A stretch of DNA of 9,987 nucleotides from Owenweeksia sp. TMED14 (lineage in GTDB: Bacteria; Bacteroidota; Bacteroidia; Flavobacteriales; Schleiferiaceae), in the NCBI GenBank assembly GCA_002167805.1, contig NHBT01000002.1, positions 77,613-87,599 on the forward strand, in the 5' to 3' direction. Below the pieces are notes generated by a model. The model searched no databases, was not told the DNA's origin, and saw only the letters and a program-made list of their open reading frames with translations. A program made the position numbers and the translations under genes. Below, in pieces: positions 1 through 8,300 of this stretch (positions within the stretch are counted from its first letter, which is position 1; the number at the start of each line of letters is the position of its first letter).

Positions 1-2720
1 TAATTCCCCAAGTGGGTGATGGAGTTTCAATTTTATTTAATCTAGAAACTGGCGATGAGATAGTCAGATTAGAAAGAGCATTTCAATTAAATTTTTTACC
101 GAATACAGGGTTTTTAGTTTTTTCTGTAAAACCAGTTTTTGAAAAGCTTAGGCAACAGAAATTGAGAAAAGTAAAATCAGAAAATATTCTCAAAAATGAG
201 TTTGTGATTGGATCTATTTCAAAAGGGAAATTTGAAATATTAGATTCTTTGGGACCAATCACTAGCTATAAAATTGATTTTGGGAGAAGAGATACGTCTC
301 TCGATATTTTTGGGATACAGCGGCCATCAAAAAGAAAAGAAAAACCTTCCCTTAGCATTTTTTCTGTATCCCAATCTGAAATATTTACGGGTGCTGTCCA
401 AACTGAACAATCTTTCAAGCTCGATACTTTAGGTGAATGGAGGAATGTATTGAAATGGGGATTTCCAGAAAATAAATTATCCGAAAGTGGCTTTTATTTA
501 ATTATTGAAAATTCAGAAACTAAAAATCAAGAATTGTTATTCAATCCCATGGAAAGTGATTCATTATATGATAAAGGCGCCGACTTCGGTTCAATTGTTT
601 TCGGAAAAAATAAAAATAAGCGCCATCAAAATTCAATCTTTTATATAAAGAAAAATAAATCAGAAGATACTTTTTCCTCGATTTGGTTTGCGGGATCGGA
701 TAAAAGACAACAACATTTTCGCACACTCATTGTAGAATTAAATGCTCCAGGGCTGTCCCCGGGCTCATTCCCAAGTTTTAATGCTGGTTTGACTGTAGAG
801 AATACCGGTTTATTTTTTTACTACGAACTAGCTTTTCGCCCAGTTCAGTGGAATGATAGCCTTACCCTAAAAGAAGAAAGATCTAATCTAGATATTTGGT
901 CTTGGAATGATGATCTCATTCAACCTCAGCAGGCGAAAAAAAATCGCTTGGAAAAATCATCGAGGTATATGGCCTTTTTTTCATTTATGGATTCAAGTAT
1001 TGTTAAACTTTCAGATAAAAGTTTTTCAAATGCAATTGCCTTAAATGATAATGATTGGGTTATTAGATATTCTCAAAACAAGTACAAACGTCAATACTCA
1101 TATGATGTCCAATTGCCATATGATCTCGAACTTATTTCAAAGAAAAATGGAAATATTTTAAAAATTGGAGAAGCAATGAAAATAGCTAGATCTCCGCAGA
1201 TGAATCCATTGGGAAATGCTATTGCTTATTATTTATCAGCTAAGCGTCATTGGGAAATTGCTATAGTTGATTCTTCTTTGTCAAAGAAAGTTTCTATTAA
1301 AAAAATGAAAGTGCCAATCCCAAAACCGGTTTGGAACGAAGAGCATGATTCTCCCTCATATCCATATCCATACGGGTCTCCAGGATGGCTTTCAAATGGT
1401 GATTTTGTTGTTTATGACGCTTATGACATTTGGAGTTATAATCTCCGTACAAATGAGGTGAAAAATTTAACAAATTTTCAAGGGCGAAATTCTAAAACAC
1501 GAATGCGGATATTGAATTTAGAACCTAAAGTTGGATCTGATTTAAAGAAAAAAGTAGGGGTTGACAACCGTGATAAATCGATAACTGTTAGAGCATTTAA
1601 TACGCAAACTAAGTCATCTGGTTTTCATAAAATCGATCTGCTCACGGGAGATTCTAAAGTTATTTCCCAAGGGGAATCAAAGCATTCAAGATATCTTCGT
1701 GCCAAAGATGCGGATACATATTTATTTACAAAGGAAACAATAAGATCCTCTCCAAACCTGTTTTGTTTTTCTTTCCTTGACAGTAGTAATTTGGAAACCC
1801 ATGATTTTTTAAAAAAACAAAATAATGCATTTCAACTTACAGATATCAATCTTCAACAAGATAGCTTCGTTTGGCCAAAAGTTCAAATGATAAATTATCG
1901 CGCTTTTGGACAAAAATTACAAGGCCTACTATATACACCGTTAGCTTCATCAATTGGTGTGAAGCTACCAATGATAATCTACTTTTATGAGAGGTATTCG
2001 GATAGATTTCATGACTATAAGACTCCTGCCCCTAGCGCCTCAACAATAAATGTAAGTTGGTTTGTGAGTAATGGATATGCAGTTTTTATTCCGGACATAA
2101 TCTATAAAGTAGGTCGTCCTGGGGAAAGTGCTTTGAAATGCATAAATAAGGGAGTTGATCAAGTTTTAAAGATTGAAAAACGGATTGATCCAAAAAGAAT
2201 GGGACTGCAGGGACAAAGTTGGGGAGGGTATCAAACAGCATTTTTGATAACTCGAACAAATCGTTATGCTTGTGCTATGGCTGGAGCCCCAGTTAGTAAT
2301 ATGTTTTCTGCATATGGAGGGATTAGATATTCTTCAGGAATGTCGAGACAATTTCAATATGAAAAAACACAAAGTCGAATTGGAAAAACTCCATGGAAAG
2401 GTTTTTATTCTTACAAAAAAAACTCTCCAGTTTTTTATGCGAACAAGGTTAATACACCGTTGCTAATAATGCACAATGATAATGATGGTGCTGTACCATT
2501 TACTCAAGGGGTTGAGCTTTTTATGGGTTTAAGGCGTTTGGAAAAGCCGGTTTGGATGCTTGTTTATAATGGGGAGCAGCACAATTTAAGAAAAAGAGCA
2601 AATCGATTAGATTTGTCCATTAGAATGAGCGAATTTTTCGATTATTATCTCAAGAATTCTCTTAAACCTGATTGGATGGCCAAGGGCCGCTCACTGAAAG
2701 AAAAACCAACTGAAAAATGA
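1..2720 (+). CDS. S9 (prolyl oligopeptidase-like) serine peptidase, 5'-truncated by window edge
   Basis: The reading frame is open from base 1 (in-frame codons Ile-Pro-Gln precede the first GTG at 12), so the true start lies outside the window and the export signal expected in this family is not visible. The visible part is just over 900 residues. The N-terminal two thirds (to about residue 620, counting the GTG as 1) is beta-rich, as in the S9 propeller domain. The last 260 residues or so form an alpha/beta hydrolase. The catalytic triad can be read as Ser736 in GQSWGGY (the GxSxGG nucleophile elbow), Asp825 in NDNDGAVPF and His857 in GEQHNL. Such enzymes cleave short peptides, often as exported dipeptidyl or oligopeptidases. 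The C-terminus, with a PDWM motif, resembles Bacteroidetes S9 proteins. The hydrolase domain is intact, so I expect an active enzyme. Its substrate cannot be inferred. A rhodanese gene starts 6 bp after the stop, suggesting co-transcription. Confidence 0.9.
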   Translation, partial: IPQVGDGVSILFNLETGDEIVRLERAFQLNFLPNTGFLVFSVKPVFEKLRQQKLRKVKSENILKNEFVIGSISKGKFEILDSLGPITSYKIDFGRRDTSLDIFGIQRPSKRKEKPSLSIFSVSQSEIFTGAVQTEQSFKLDTLGEWRNVLKWGFPENKLSESGFYLIIENSETKNQELLFNPMESDSLYDKGADFGSIVFGKNKNKRHQNSIFYIKKNKSEDTFSSIWFAGSDKRQQHFRTLIVELNAPGLSPGSFPSFNAGLTVENTGLFFYYELAFRPVQWNDSLTLKEERSNLDIWSWNDDLIQPQQAKKNRLEKSSRYMAFFSFMDSSIVKLSDKSFSNAIALNDNDWVIRYSQNKYKRQYSYDVQLPYDLELISKKNGNILKIGEAMKIARSPQMNPLGNAIAYYLSAKRHWEIAIVDSSLSKKVSIKKMKVPIPKPVWNEEHDSPSYPYPYGSPGWLSNGDFVVYDAYDIWSYNLRTNEVKNLTNFQGRNSKTRMRILNLEPKVGSDLKKKVGVDNRDKSITVRAFNTQTKSSGFHKIDLLTGDSKVISQGESKHSRYLRAKDADTYLFTKETIRSSPNLFCFSFLDSSNLETHDFLKKQNNAFQLTDINLQQDSFVWPKVQMINYRAFGQKLQGLLYTPLASSIGVKLPMIIYFYERYSDRFHDYKTPAPSASTINVSWFVSNGYAVFIPDIIYKVGRPGESALKCINKGVDQVLKIEKRIDPKRMGLQGQSWGGYQTAFLITRTNRYACAMAGAPVSNMFSAYGGIRYSSGMSRQFQYEKTQSRIGKTPWKGFYSYKKNSPVFYANKVNTPLLIMHNDNDGAVPFTQGVELFMGLRRLEKPVWMLVYNGEQHNLRKRANRLDLSIRMSEFFDYYLKNSLKPDWMAKGRSLKEKPTEK

Positions 2721-2726
2721 ATAGTA

Positions 2727-3008
2727 ATGAAAAATGTTCAAGAAGCCATAAATAATCCAAATTCAACTTTTTTAGATGTTAGAAGAGAAGACGAATTTGA
2801 GGAAGGGAATGTCCCTGGGTCTATAAACATTCCACTGCATGAAATAATTGATAATATTGAGTCGATTCGAACCATGTCAAAGCCCATAGTTTTATACTGT
2901 AAGTCTGGTGGGAGAAGTGGTCAAGCATTAATGATTTTAGAGGCCCAAGGGATTTCAGATTTATTCAACGGTGGGGGATATGAGGATGTTTTAAAATTGA
3001 AAATGTGA
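2727..3008 (+). CDS. Small cytoplasmic single-domain rhodanese (sulfurtransferase)
   Basis: This 93-residue protein is close to a minimal rhodanese domain, similar in size to GlpE and PspE. Residues 16-27 (LDVRREDEFEEG) followed by VPGSINIP form the N-terminal rhodanese signature. The active-site loop is C58-KSGGRS, a six-residue loop typical of sulfane-sulfur transferases rather than Cdc25-type phosphatases. No signal peptide or membrane segment is present, so it should be cytoplasmic. Family role: it carries a persulfide on the catalytic Cys and passes sulfur to thiols or cyanide; the physiological partner is not visible here. The ATG start lies 6 bp after the peptidase stop. Its TGA stop overlaps the GTG of the next gene (ATGTGA), implying translational coupling. 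The domain call is firm and the substrate is unknown. Confidence 0.9.
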   Translation: MKNVQEAINNPNSTFLDVRREDEFEEGNVPGSINIPLHEIIDNIESIRTMSKPIVLYCKSGGRSGQALMILEAQGISDLFNGGGYEDVLKLKM

Positions 3009-3451
3009 TATTCTCCAAAAAATATTTTAAACTGGGAATCAATGCTTTAATTTTTTCTCTAGTGATATCATTCTTTTTTGATTCCTGTACATTTGAGGAT
3101 TTGGCCGATGCTGAAGGGGTGAATCTTGAGGTTAAGGATCAAGAGGAATTGAGTCCCTCAAAATTTAAAAATCAGGCCCAGTTCGGAAAAATAGTTGACG
3201 TAAGAACCTATGAAGAATGGCAAAATGGAATTATTGATGGGTCTACATGTGTTGATTTTCTCAAAGGCAACTTTATTTCCAAAATGGATTCAATATTTGG
3301 GCACGATAAGTCACAGAAATTATATCTTTATTGCCATAGTGGAAATAGAAGTTTTAAAGCATTAAAGCTTTTAAAAAGCAATGGATTTAAAAATGTTTAT
3401 CATTTAAAAGGCGGTCTTAAAGCTTTCAATTTTTTTGAAGAAGGTCGATGA
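3005..3451 (+). CDS. Exported rhodanese-domain protein, probable lipoprotein
   Basis: This is a 148-residue protein. Residues 3-8 are basic, residues 10-25 are a hydrophobic stretch, and Cys28 follows in the context FDSC. That is a degenerate lipobox, so a lipoprotein is likely but a membrane anchor is possible. A rhodanese domain occupies about residues 52-147. It has the VDVRTYEEW signature near residue 63, the active-site loop C110-HSGNRS, and the C-terminal motif NVYHLKGGL. The catalytic Cys and a six-residue loop are retained, so sulfurtransferase activity in the periplasm or at the membrane is plausible. The GTG at 3005 is the only reasonable start, because the next in-frame Met is far inside the domain. 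It overlaps the previous stop by 4 nt (GTGA). There are no clear terminator hairpins in the 28 bp before the convergent gene. Confidence 0.85.
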   Translation: MIFSKKYFKLGINALIFSLVISFFFDSCTFEDLADAEGVNLEVKDQEELSPSKFKNQAQFGKIVDVRTYEEWQNGIIDGSTCVDFLKGNFISKMDSIFGHDKSQKLYLYCHSGNRSFKALKLLKSNGFKNVYHLKGGLKAFNFFEEGR

Positions 3452-3479
3452 TATTTGAGGTTCCCGAGGTAAAAAGGAA

Positions 3480-3911
3480 TTAAAAAGGTGATTTAACCAC
3501 AAAAGATTCAGGATACTTTTTTCTCCACTCTCTTAGTGCATATTCAGCTGAAAGTTTAATTGAAAAAATCCCTACAGAAACTTTAAAATTCGGCTCATCA
3601 AAATGTAGCGTTATATCTTCAAAGGACTTTAGTTCATTGTAGATTCTCATCGCTTCTTTTCTATTCCCGCCAAAAACTTGGATAGTATATCTCTCTATAT
3701 TTCCAGATGTATTGAAGTTTTCTTTCTGGCGAATTTTTTGTAAGTGAGATTTCCATGCGGACTCAACCAGGGATCCGGAAATAACAATTATACTATCCTG
3801 CAATCCCAAGGCTTTTGGGATATTTTTTTTTGTAAAAGAGGACCCAAATAATTCAGGAGATTGGATAATGGTTGTGATCCAAAAACATAACAAGAAGTAT
3901 TTAATTTTCAT
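3480..3911 (-). CDS. Small exported SPOR-domain protein
   Basis: This is a 143-residue protein. Residues 1-23 form a hydrophobic N-terminal segment consistent with a Sec signal peptide (two Lys, then a hydrophobic stretch). Cys9 lies inside the hydrophobic core and is not in a lipobox. After a short linker, residues 74-140 match the Bacteroidetes SPOR-like pattern: RYTIQVFGGNRKEA, a helix, then FKVSVGIFS with a second helix and a terminal FVVK strand. SPOR domains bind denuded peptidoglycan glycan strands in the periplasm, often at division sites. This protein has no second functional domain, so it is a stand-alone SPOR protein of unknown function. It is convergent with the rhodanese gene and divergent from the act operon. 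I recall SPOR genes beside act operons in other Bacteroidetes but could not check this. Confidence 0.78.
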   Translation of the reverse strand: MKIKYFLLCFWITTIIQSPELFGSSFTKKNIPKALGLQDSIIVISGSLVESAWKSHLQKIRQKENFNTSGNIERYTIQVFGGNRKEAMRIYNELKSFEDITLHFDEPNFKVSVGIFSIKLSAEYALREWRKKYPESFVVKSPF

Positions 3912-4047
3912 CTAAGTACAAAGGTGAGAAAAAACTAAACACTATTCCTTATTTAGAAAGATTTTAAATTAAGAATAACTCATCATTTTGACACTTCCTT
4001 ACAGCTTGTTGTTTTGTACTTTTGTAATGCTATTGAATAGCTTTAAA
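3912..4047. other. Divergent intergenic region between SPOR gene and act operon
   Basis: This AT-rich, non-coding region of about 135 bp must hold the promoters for the minus-strand SPOR gene and the plus-strand act operon. The plus-strand -7 candidate is described separately. For the minus strand the best candidate is CACCTTTG (reverse complement of roughly 3918-3925), one mismatch from TAnnTTTG. It lies only a few bases from the start codon and has no convincing -33 partner, so I do not call it. I found no strong inverted repeat that would suggest an operator. Confidence 0.5.
4017..4024 (+). promoter_or_regulatory. Candidate Bacteroidetes -7 promoter element of the act operon
   Basis: TACTTTTG is an exact match to the Bacteroidetes -7 consensus TAnnTTTG recognised by the primary sigma factor of that phylum. 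Transcription would start about 7 bases later, near 4031. The -33 partner is weak: the nearest upstream TTG (3988-3990, in a TTGACA context) is 26 bases away, longer than the usual spacing of about 17-23. The position fits a short leader before the ATG at 4048. The exact -7 match in AT-rich DNA could be chance. Confidence 0.4.
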
Positions 4048-5334
4048 ATGTACATAAATAAAGGTTTCTTAAAGTTTTTAATGTTGCGGTTTTTAACTAT
4101 TGTATTGACAATTAGTGCCTTATCAATTCCTCTAAAAGCAGAGGTAGATGTAGACCTGGGCAAAAAGCTATATAAAATCAATTGTGCATCGTGCCATAAA
4201 TTGGACAAAAAACTGATTGGTCCTGCACTTGCAGGAGTTACTGAAAGGCGTTCAGAAGAATGGTTATTGAGATGGATTCGGAATAATGCGGAATTAAGAG
4301 CATCAGGTGATGCTGATGCTAAAGCAATATTCGAAGAGTACAATGGGTCCGTAATGACAGCATTTCCTGCACTTTCTGACGATGATATCAAAAGTATATT
4401 GGCTTACACAGATTCAAAGCCTGTTGCTGCCGTGCCCAAAGAATTGCCTCCGCCGGCAGGGGCTGTGGAACCAGTAAATGAAGTTTTTTTACTTTATGTT
4501 TTGGGAGCGTTTTTATTATTGTTCCTTGTTCTTCTTTTGAGGATACGAAATACTTTAAAGAAAATAAATGGAGACAATTCTTCTACGGTCATTCAAGATT
4601 TCGGTGCATTAACGCGATGGTTAATTGGCAATAAACGTTTCGTTACTGCTTCTACTATTATTTTAATTGTTGCATTTGTTCATCAATTATTTTGGTGGCT
4701 GATGAGTATTGGTATAGAGCAGAACTATCAACCGATTCAGCCTATAGCTTTTAGTCACAAGATTCATGCTGGAGAGAATCAAGTAGATTGTAATTACTGC
4801 CATACCTCAGCGAGATACTCCAAGCACTCAGGAATACCATCTGCAAATGTTTGTATGAATTGCCATATGTACATAGATGGAACTGAAATACTAAATGAAG
4901 CTGGTGTTTCAAAATATGCGGGCGAACGTTCACCTGAGATCTCAAAAATTTATGCAGCTATTGGGTGGGATCCCGATGAAAGAACTTACATCGAGGATTA
5001 CGAAGTAAAACCAATTCGATGGATCCGAATTCATAATTTACCTGATTTAGTTTATTTTAATCACGCCCAGCACGTTACCGCAGGAGGTGTAGAATGTCAA
5101 ACGTGTCATGGCCCCATCGAAGAAATGGAAGTGGCTTACCAGTATTCGAGTTTGACAATGGGTTGGTGTATAAATTGTCACCGGGAAACAGAAGTAAATA
5201 CATCAAATGGATATTACGCGGATGCAGAAGGGAACGGAACGAGCATAAATGAGCGTTTGGCTTTAAAGTTTCATGATGAAATAATTACTGTAGAAAAAAT
5301 TGGAGGTTTAGAATGTGGTAAATGCCACTATTAA
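4048..5334 (+). CDS. actA: ActA, multiheme cytochrome c subunit of alternative complex III (monoheme domain fused to pentaheme domain)
   Basis: This periplasmic electron-transfer subunit of ACIII carries electrons from the ActB Fe-S clusters to the terminal acceptor. The frame is open back to a TTG at 3988, with ATGs at 4027, 4048 and 4081. I chose 4048 because the likely transcription start is near 4031 and because it gives a signal peptide with a basic n-region, cleaved near LKA-EVDVD (4138-4155). The start at 4081 is also possible. Domain order: a class I cytochrome c with CASCH at 4183-4197 and probable Met ligand in VMTAFP (codon 4354); a Pro-rich linker; membrane helix 1 (about 4480-4539); a short basic loop; helix 2 (about 4642-4710); then five CxxCH sites at 4789 (CNYCH), 4852 (CMNCH), 5095 (CQTCH), 5167 (CINCH) and 5314 (CGKCH, just before the stop). 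That makes six heme sites. Homologues often lack the N-terminal domain. actB starts 9 bp downstream. Confidence 0.9.
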   Translation: MYINKGFLKFLMLRFLTIVLTISALSIPLKAEVDVDLGKKLYKINCASCHKLDKKLIGPALAGVTERRSEEWLLRWIRNNAELRASGDADAKAIFEEYNGSVMTAFPALSDDDIKSILAYTDSKPVAAVPKELPPPAGAVEPVNEVFLLYVLGAFLLLFLVLLLRIRNTLKKINGDNSSTVIQDFGALTRWLIGNKRFVTASTIILIVAFVHQLFWWLMSIGIEQNYQPIQPIAFSHKIHAGENQVDCNYCHTSARYSKHSGIPSANVCMNCHMYIDGTEILNEAGVSKYAGERSPEISKIYAAIGWDPDERTYIEDYEVKPIRWIRIHNLPDLVYFNHAQHVTAGGVECQTCHGPIEEMEVAYQYSSLTMGWCINCHRETEVNTSNGYYADAEGNGTSINERLALKFHDEIITVEKIGGLECGKCHY

Positions 5335-5343
5335 TTTAAAAAC

Positions 5344-8300
5344 ATGGCAAAGGATAAAATTTATTGGAAAGGATTTGACCATCTTGCGAATACAGAGGTT
5401 TCAAAGCGCCTATCTGAGAATGAATTCTCTGAAGACATTCCTATCGACCAGTTTTTAGGTGATGATAATTTGATGTCAAACTCTTCTACAACAAGAAGAG
5501 ATTTTTTGAAATATTTAGGTTTTTCAACTGCCGCAGCGACTTTAGCTGCATGTGAACAACCGATTATAGAAAGCATACCCTACGTTGTCAAGCCGGATAA
5601 TTTAACACCGGGAATGCCAACTTATTATTCAACTACTTACGTTGATGGCCAAGATTTCGCGTCTATTTTGGTTAAAACCAGAGAAGGTCGACCGATTAAA
5701 ATTGAGCCTGGGGATAAAGACCGCTTTAATTGGGGTACAAATGGAAGAGCTCAAGCGAGTGTCTTATCTCTTTATGATTCCTCAAGACTCAGGCAGCCTG
5801 TAAAGAGCGGAGTTGAAACCGATTGGGATACAATTGCTAATGATTTGAAAAAAGCTGTTGAGGAATCTGTAAATGATGGAAAGCAATTTATGTTAATGAC
5901 GGGCTCCATTTTCAGTCCATCCTTTAAGCGTATTATTGAAAGATTAAGGCAGAACTATGCCAATTTTGTCCATGTTGAAGTTGATGCAGTATCCTCATCT
6001 GAGGTATTAGATGTTTGGGAACAATTAACTGGGGTTAGAGCCATGCCAACTTATGATCTCAAGGCCGCTGACTTGGTTGTTTCTTTTAATGAAGATTTTC
6101 TTTCTTCGAGTTTGCCTCAACAGGTGGCTTCAGACTACGCGTTGCGAAGAAAACCCGGTAAAGGGATGCTTCGCCATATTCAAATTGAATCGAATTTAAG
6201 CTTAACGGGTTCTAATGCGGATAAGCGTATTAAAATCAAACCAACACAGACTGGTAATGCTCTTACCATATTGTTAAACCGAATTTCCAACTCTCGCTAC
6301 CCGACAAAGTCAATAGGCAAAGTACTTTTAGATCAATTAAACGGAGTTGCTGATGAATTAATCATGGCTCGTGGAAAATCTTTGGTTTTCGTAGGTGGTA
6401 ATTCAGGAGTAAATGCTCACTTGTGCGCGGCTCTAAATGCAGCGTTGAACAACATAGGATCAACCCTCAGGCCGGATAAGCCGATTTACCTTAAGTCGGG
6501 TAATGATAAATCCATGGATAATGCCATTTCAGATATGAAAGAAGGCATGGTTGGAGCACTGATTATTGCTGGAGCTAACCCTGCCTACAACAGGACAGGT
6601 TTTGAGTCTGCTTTGAAAAATGTTACTTATTCGATTGGTCTCTCAGAACGTTTAGATGAAACAGCATCGGTCACTAAATACGCAGCACCGAGTCCCAACT
6701 TCCTCGAGTCATGGGCAGATTTTGCACCAACAAATACAGATTTCACAGTCTCTCAACCAGTTATTAGACCTCTTTTTAATAGTAAGCCTGTCATTGAAAT
6801 TTTGTCGGAATTGTTGGGTCAAAAGAGATCTTCCAAAGACCTGGTAAAGGAAAGTGTTTTGTCATTAGGTTTGAATTGGTCTCAAACTTTACATGATGGA
6901 GGAGCATCGATTGAGAAAGATTCAAAAACGCAAGGAAATTCAGAGATCTCTAAACGTGCTTTAAGAGGATTAGATGTCGCTGTAGAGACTGCCAATTCTA
7001 TAAAAAGTGGTCAGTTTGAATTAACCCTTTATCAAAAAACAGTTGGCGCTGGTTATCAATCTAACAATCCTTGGTTACATGAGCTCCCAGATCCAATTTC
7101 GCGAGCATGCTGGGATAATTATTTAACGATATCAGCCGCTGATGCTCTAACAATGGGCTTAGTGAATAAGACACAAAGTAATGGAGCACTTGATGGTAGC
7201 TTAGTTAACATCAAAACAAAGGACTCTTTATTATCCAATGTTCCTGTATTAATTCAACCTGGCCAAGCTCCAGGAACAGTTGGTTTGGCATTGGGTTATG
7301 GCAGGACTAATGCTGGAAAGGTTGCAGATGGCCTAGGTGTTAATGCGTACAAATTAAATTTTATTCAAGGGTCCGGTATTGTTGAAATTTCACCTACTGA
7401 AGAAATGCATCAATTTGCCTCTACTCAGTTAGGAAATACAATGATGGGGCGGAAAATTGTAAATGAGGTTTCTCTAGCTGATTTTATAAACGATCCCAAA
7501 GGCTCATCATGGAATGAAAAGCCTACATTTCATACTTTGGATGGAACTGTATCAGCTGATGAGGCTAATTTATGGGAAAACCATGACCACGAAACTATGC
7601 ATATGTGGAATATGAGTATTGACCTAAACAGTTGTCATGGTTGTGGCGCCTGTGTAATCGCATGTCATATTGAAAATAATGTTCCTGTCGTTGGTAAAGA
7701 AGAGATCCGCAACTTCAGAGATATGCACTGGTTGCGAATAGACAGGTATTATTCCTCGGATATGACTCCAGAGCGTGCAGAAAATGAAAATATCGGTGTT
7801 GTTGAAAAGTATGCTGAAATGGAGAAGCCAGGAGTAAGCCCAGAAGTAGTTTTTCAGCCAGTCATGTGTCAGCATTGTAACCATGCACCGTGTGAAACGG
7901 TTTGCCCTGTCGGAGCTACCGTGCATTCGAGAGAGGGATTAAACCACATGGCATATAACCGTTGTATTGGAACTAGATATTGCGCAAATAACTGCCCTTA
8001 TAAGGTTAGAAGATTTAATTGGTTCAACTACCAAAAAAATGAGCAGTTTTCTTTGGTAAATCCGGCTCAAGATGATTTAGGCAGAATGGTTTTAAATCCT
8101 GATGTTACAGTAAGAGCTAGAGGCGTCATGGAGAAATGTACCATGTGTATTCAGCGAATTCAATATGGCAAGTTAGAAGCAAAGAAACAAGGTAAGCCAA
8201 TTGAAGATGGCGCCATTACGACTGCTTGCGCTCAAGCCTGCGACACTGGATCGATAACATTTGGTGATGTGAATCTTGATGATAGTGCAGTCAGGAATGC

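Noticed and set aside
3452..3479. Possible bidirectional terminator between the convergent rhodanese and SPOR genes, around GAGGTTCCCGAGGT.
   Set aside because: The repeat is direct (GAGGT twice) rather than inverted. No stem with a T-run could be built on either strand.
3918..3925. Minus-strand -7-like element CACCTTTG upstream of the SPOR gene.
   Set aside because: It has one mismatch to TAnnTTTG, no -33 partner at the right distance, and would leave an almost leaderless mRNA.
3983..3990. Second promoter-like element TCATTTTG, overlapping a TTGACA-like hexamer, upstream of actA.
   Set aside because: It mismatches the -7 consensus at its A and no TTG lies at the right distance upstream. 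The hexamer is 23 bp from any -10-like sequence, too far for a classical promoter.
3999..4391. Minus-strand open frame of 130 codons opposite the start of actA.
   Set aside because: It lies antisense to the signal peptide and the heme-binding domain of actA, and its translation shows no recognisable domain. It is a shadow of the real gene.
7624..7926. Minus-strand open frame of 100 codons opposite the Fe-S region of actB.
   Set aside because: It is fully antisense to the conserved cluster motifs of actB and its translation has no recognisable domain.
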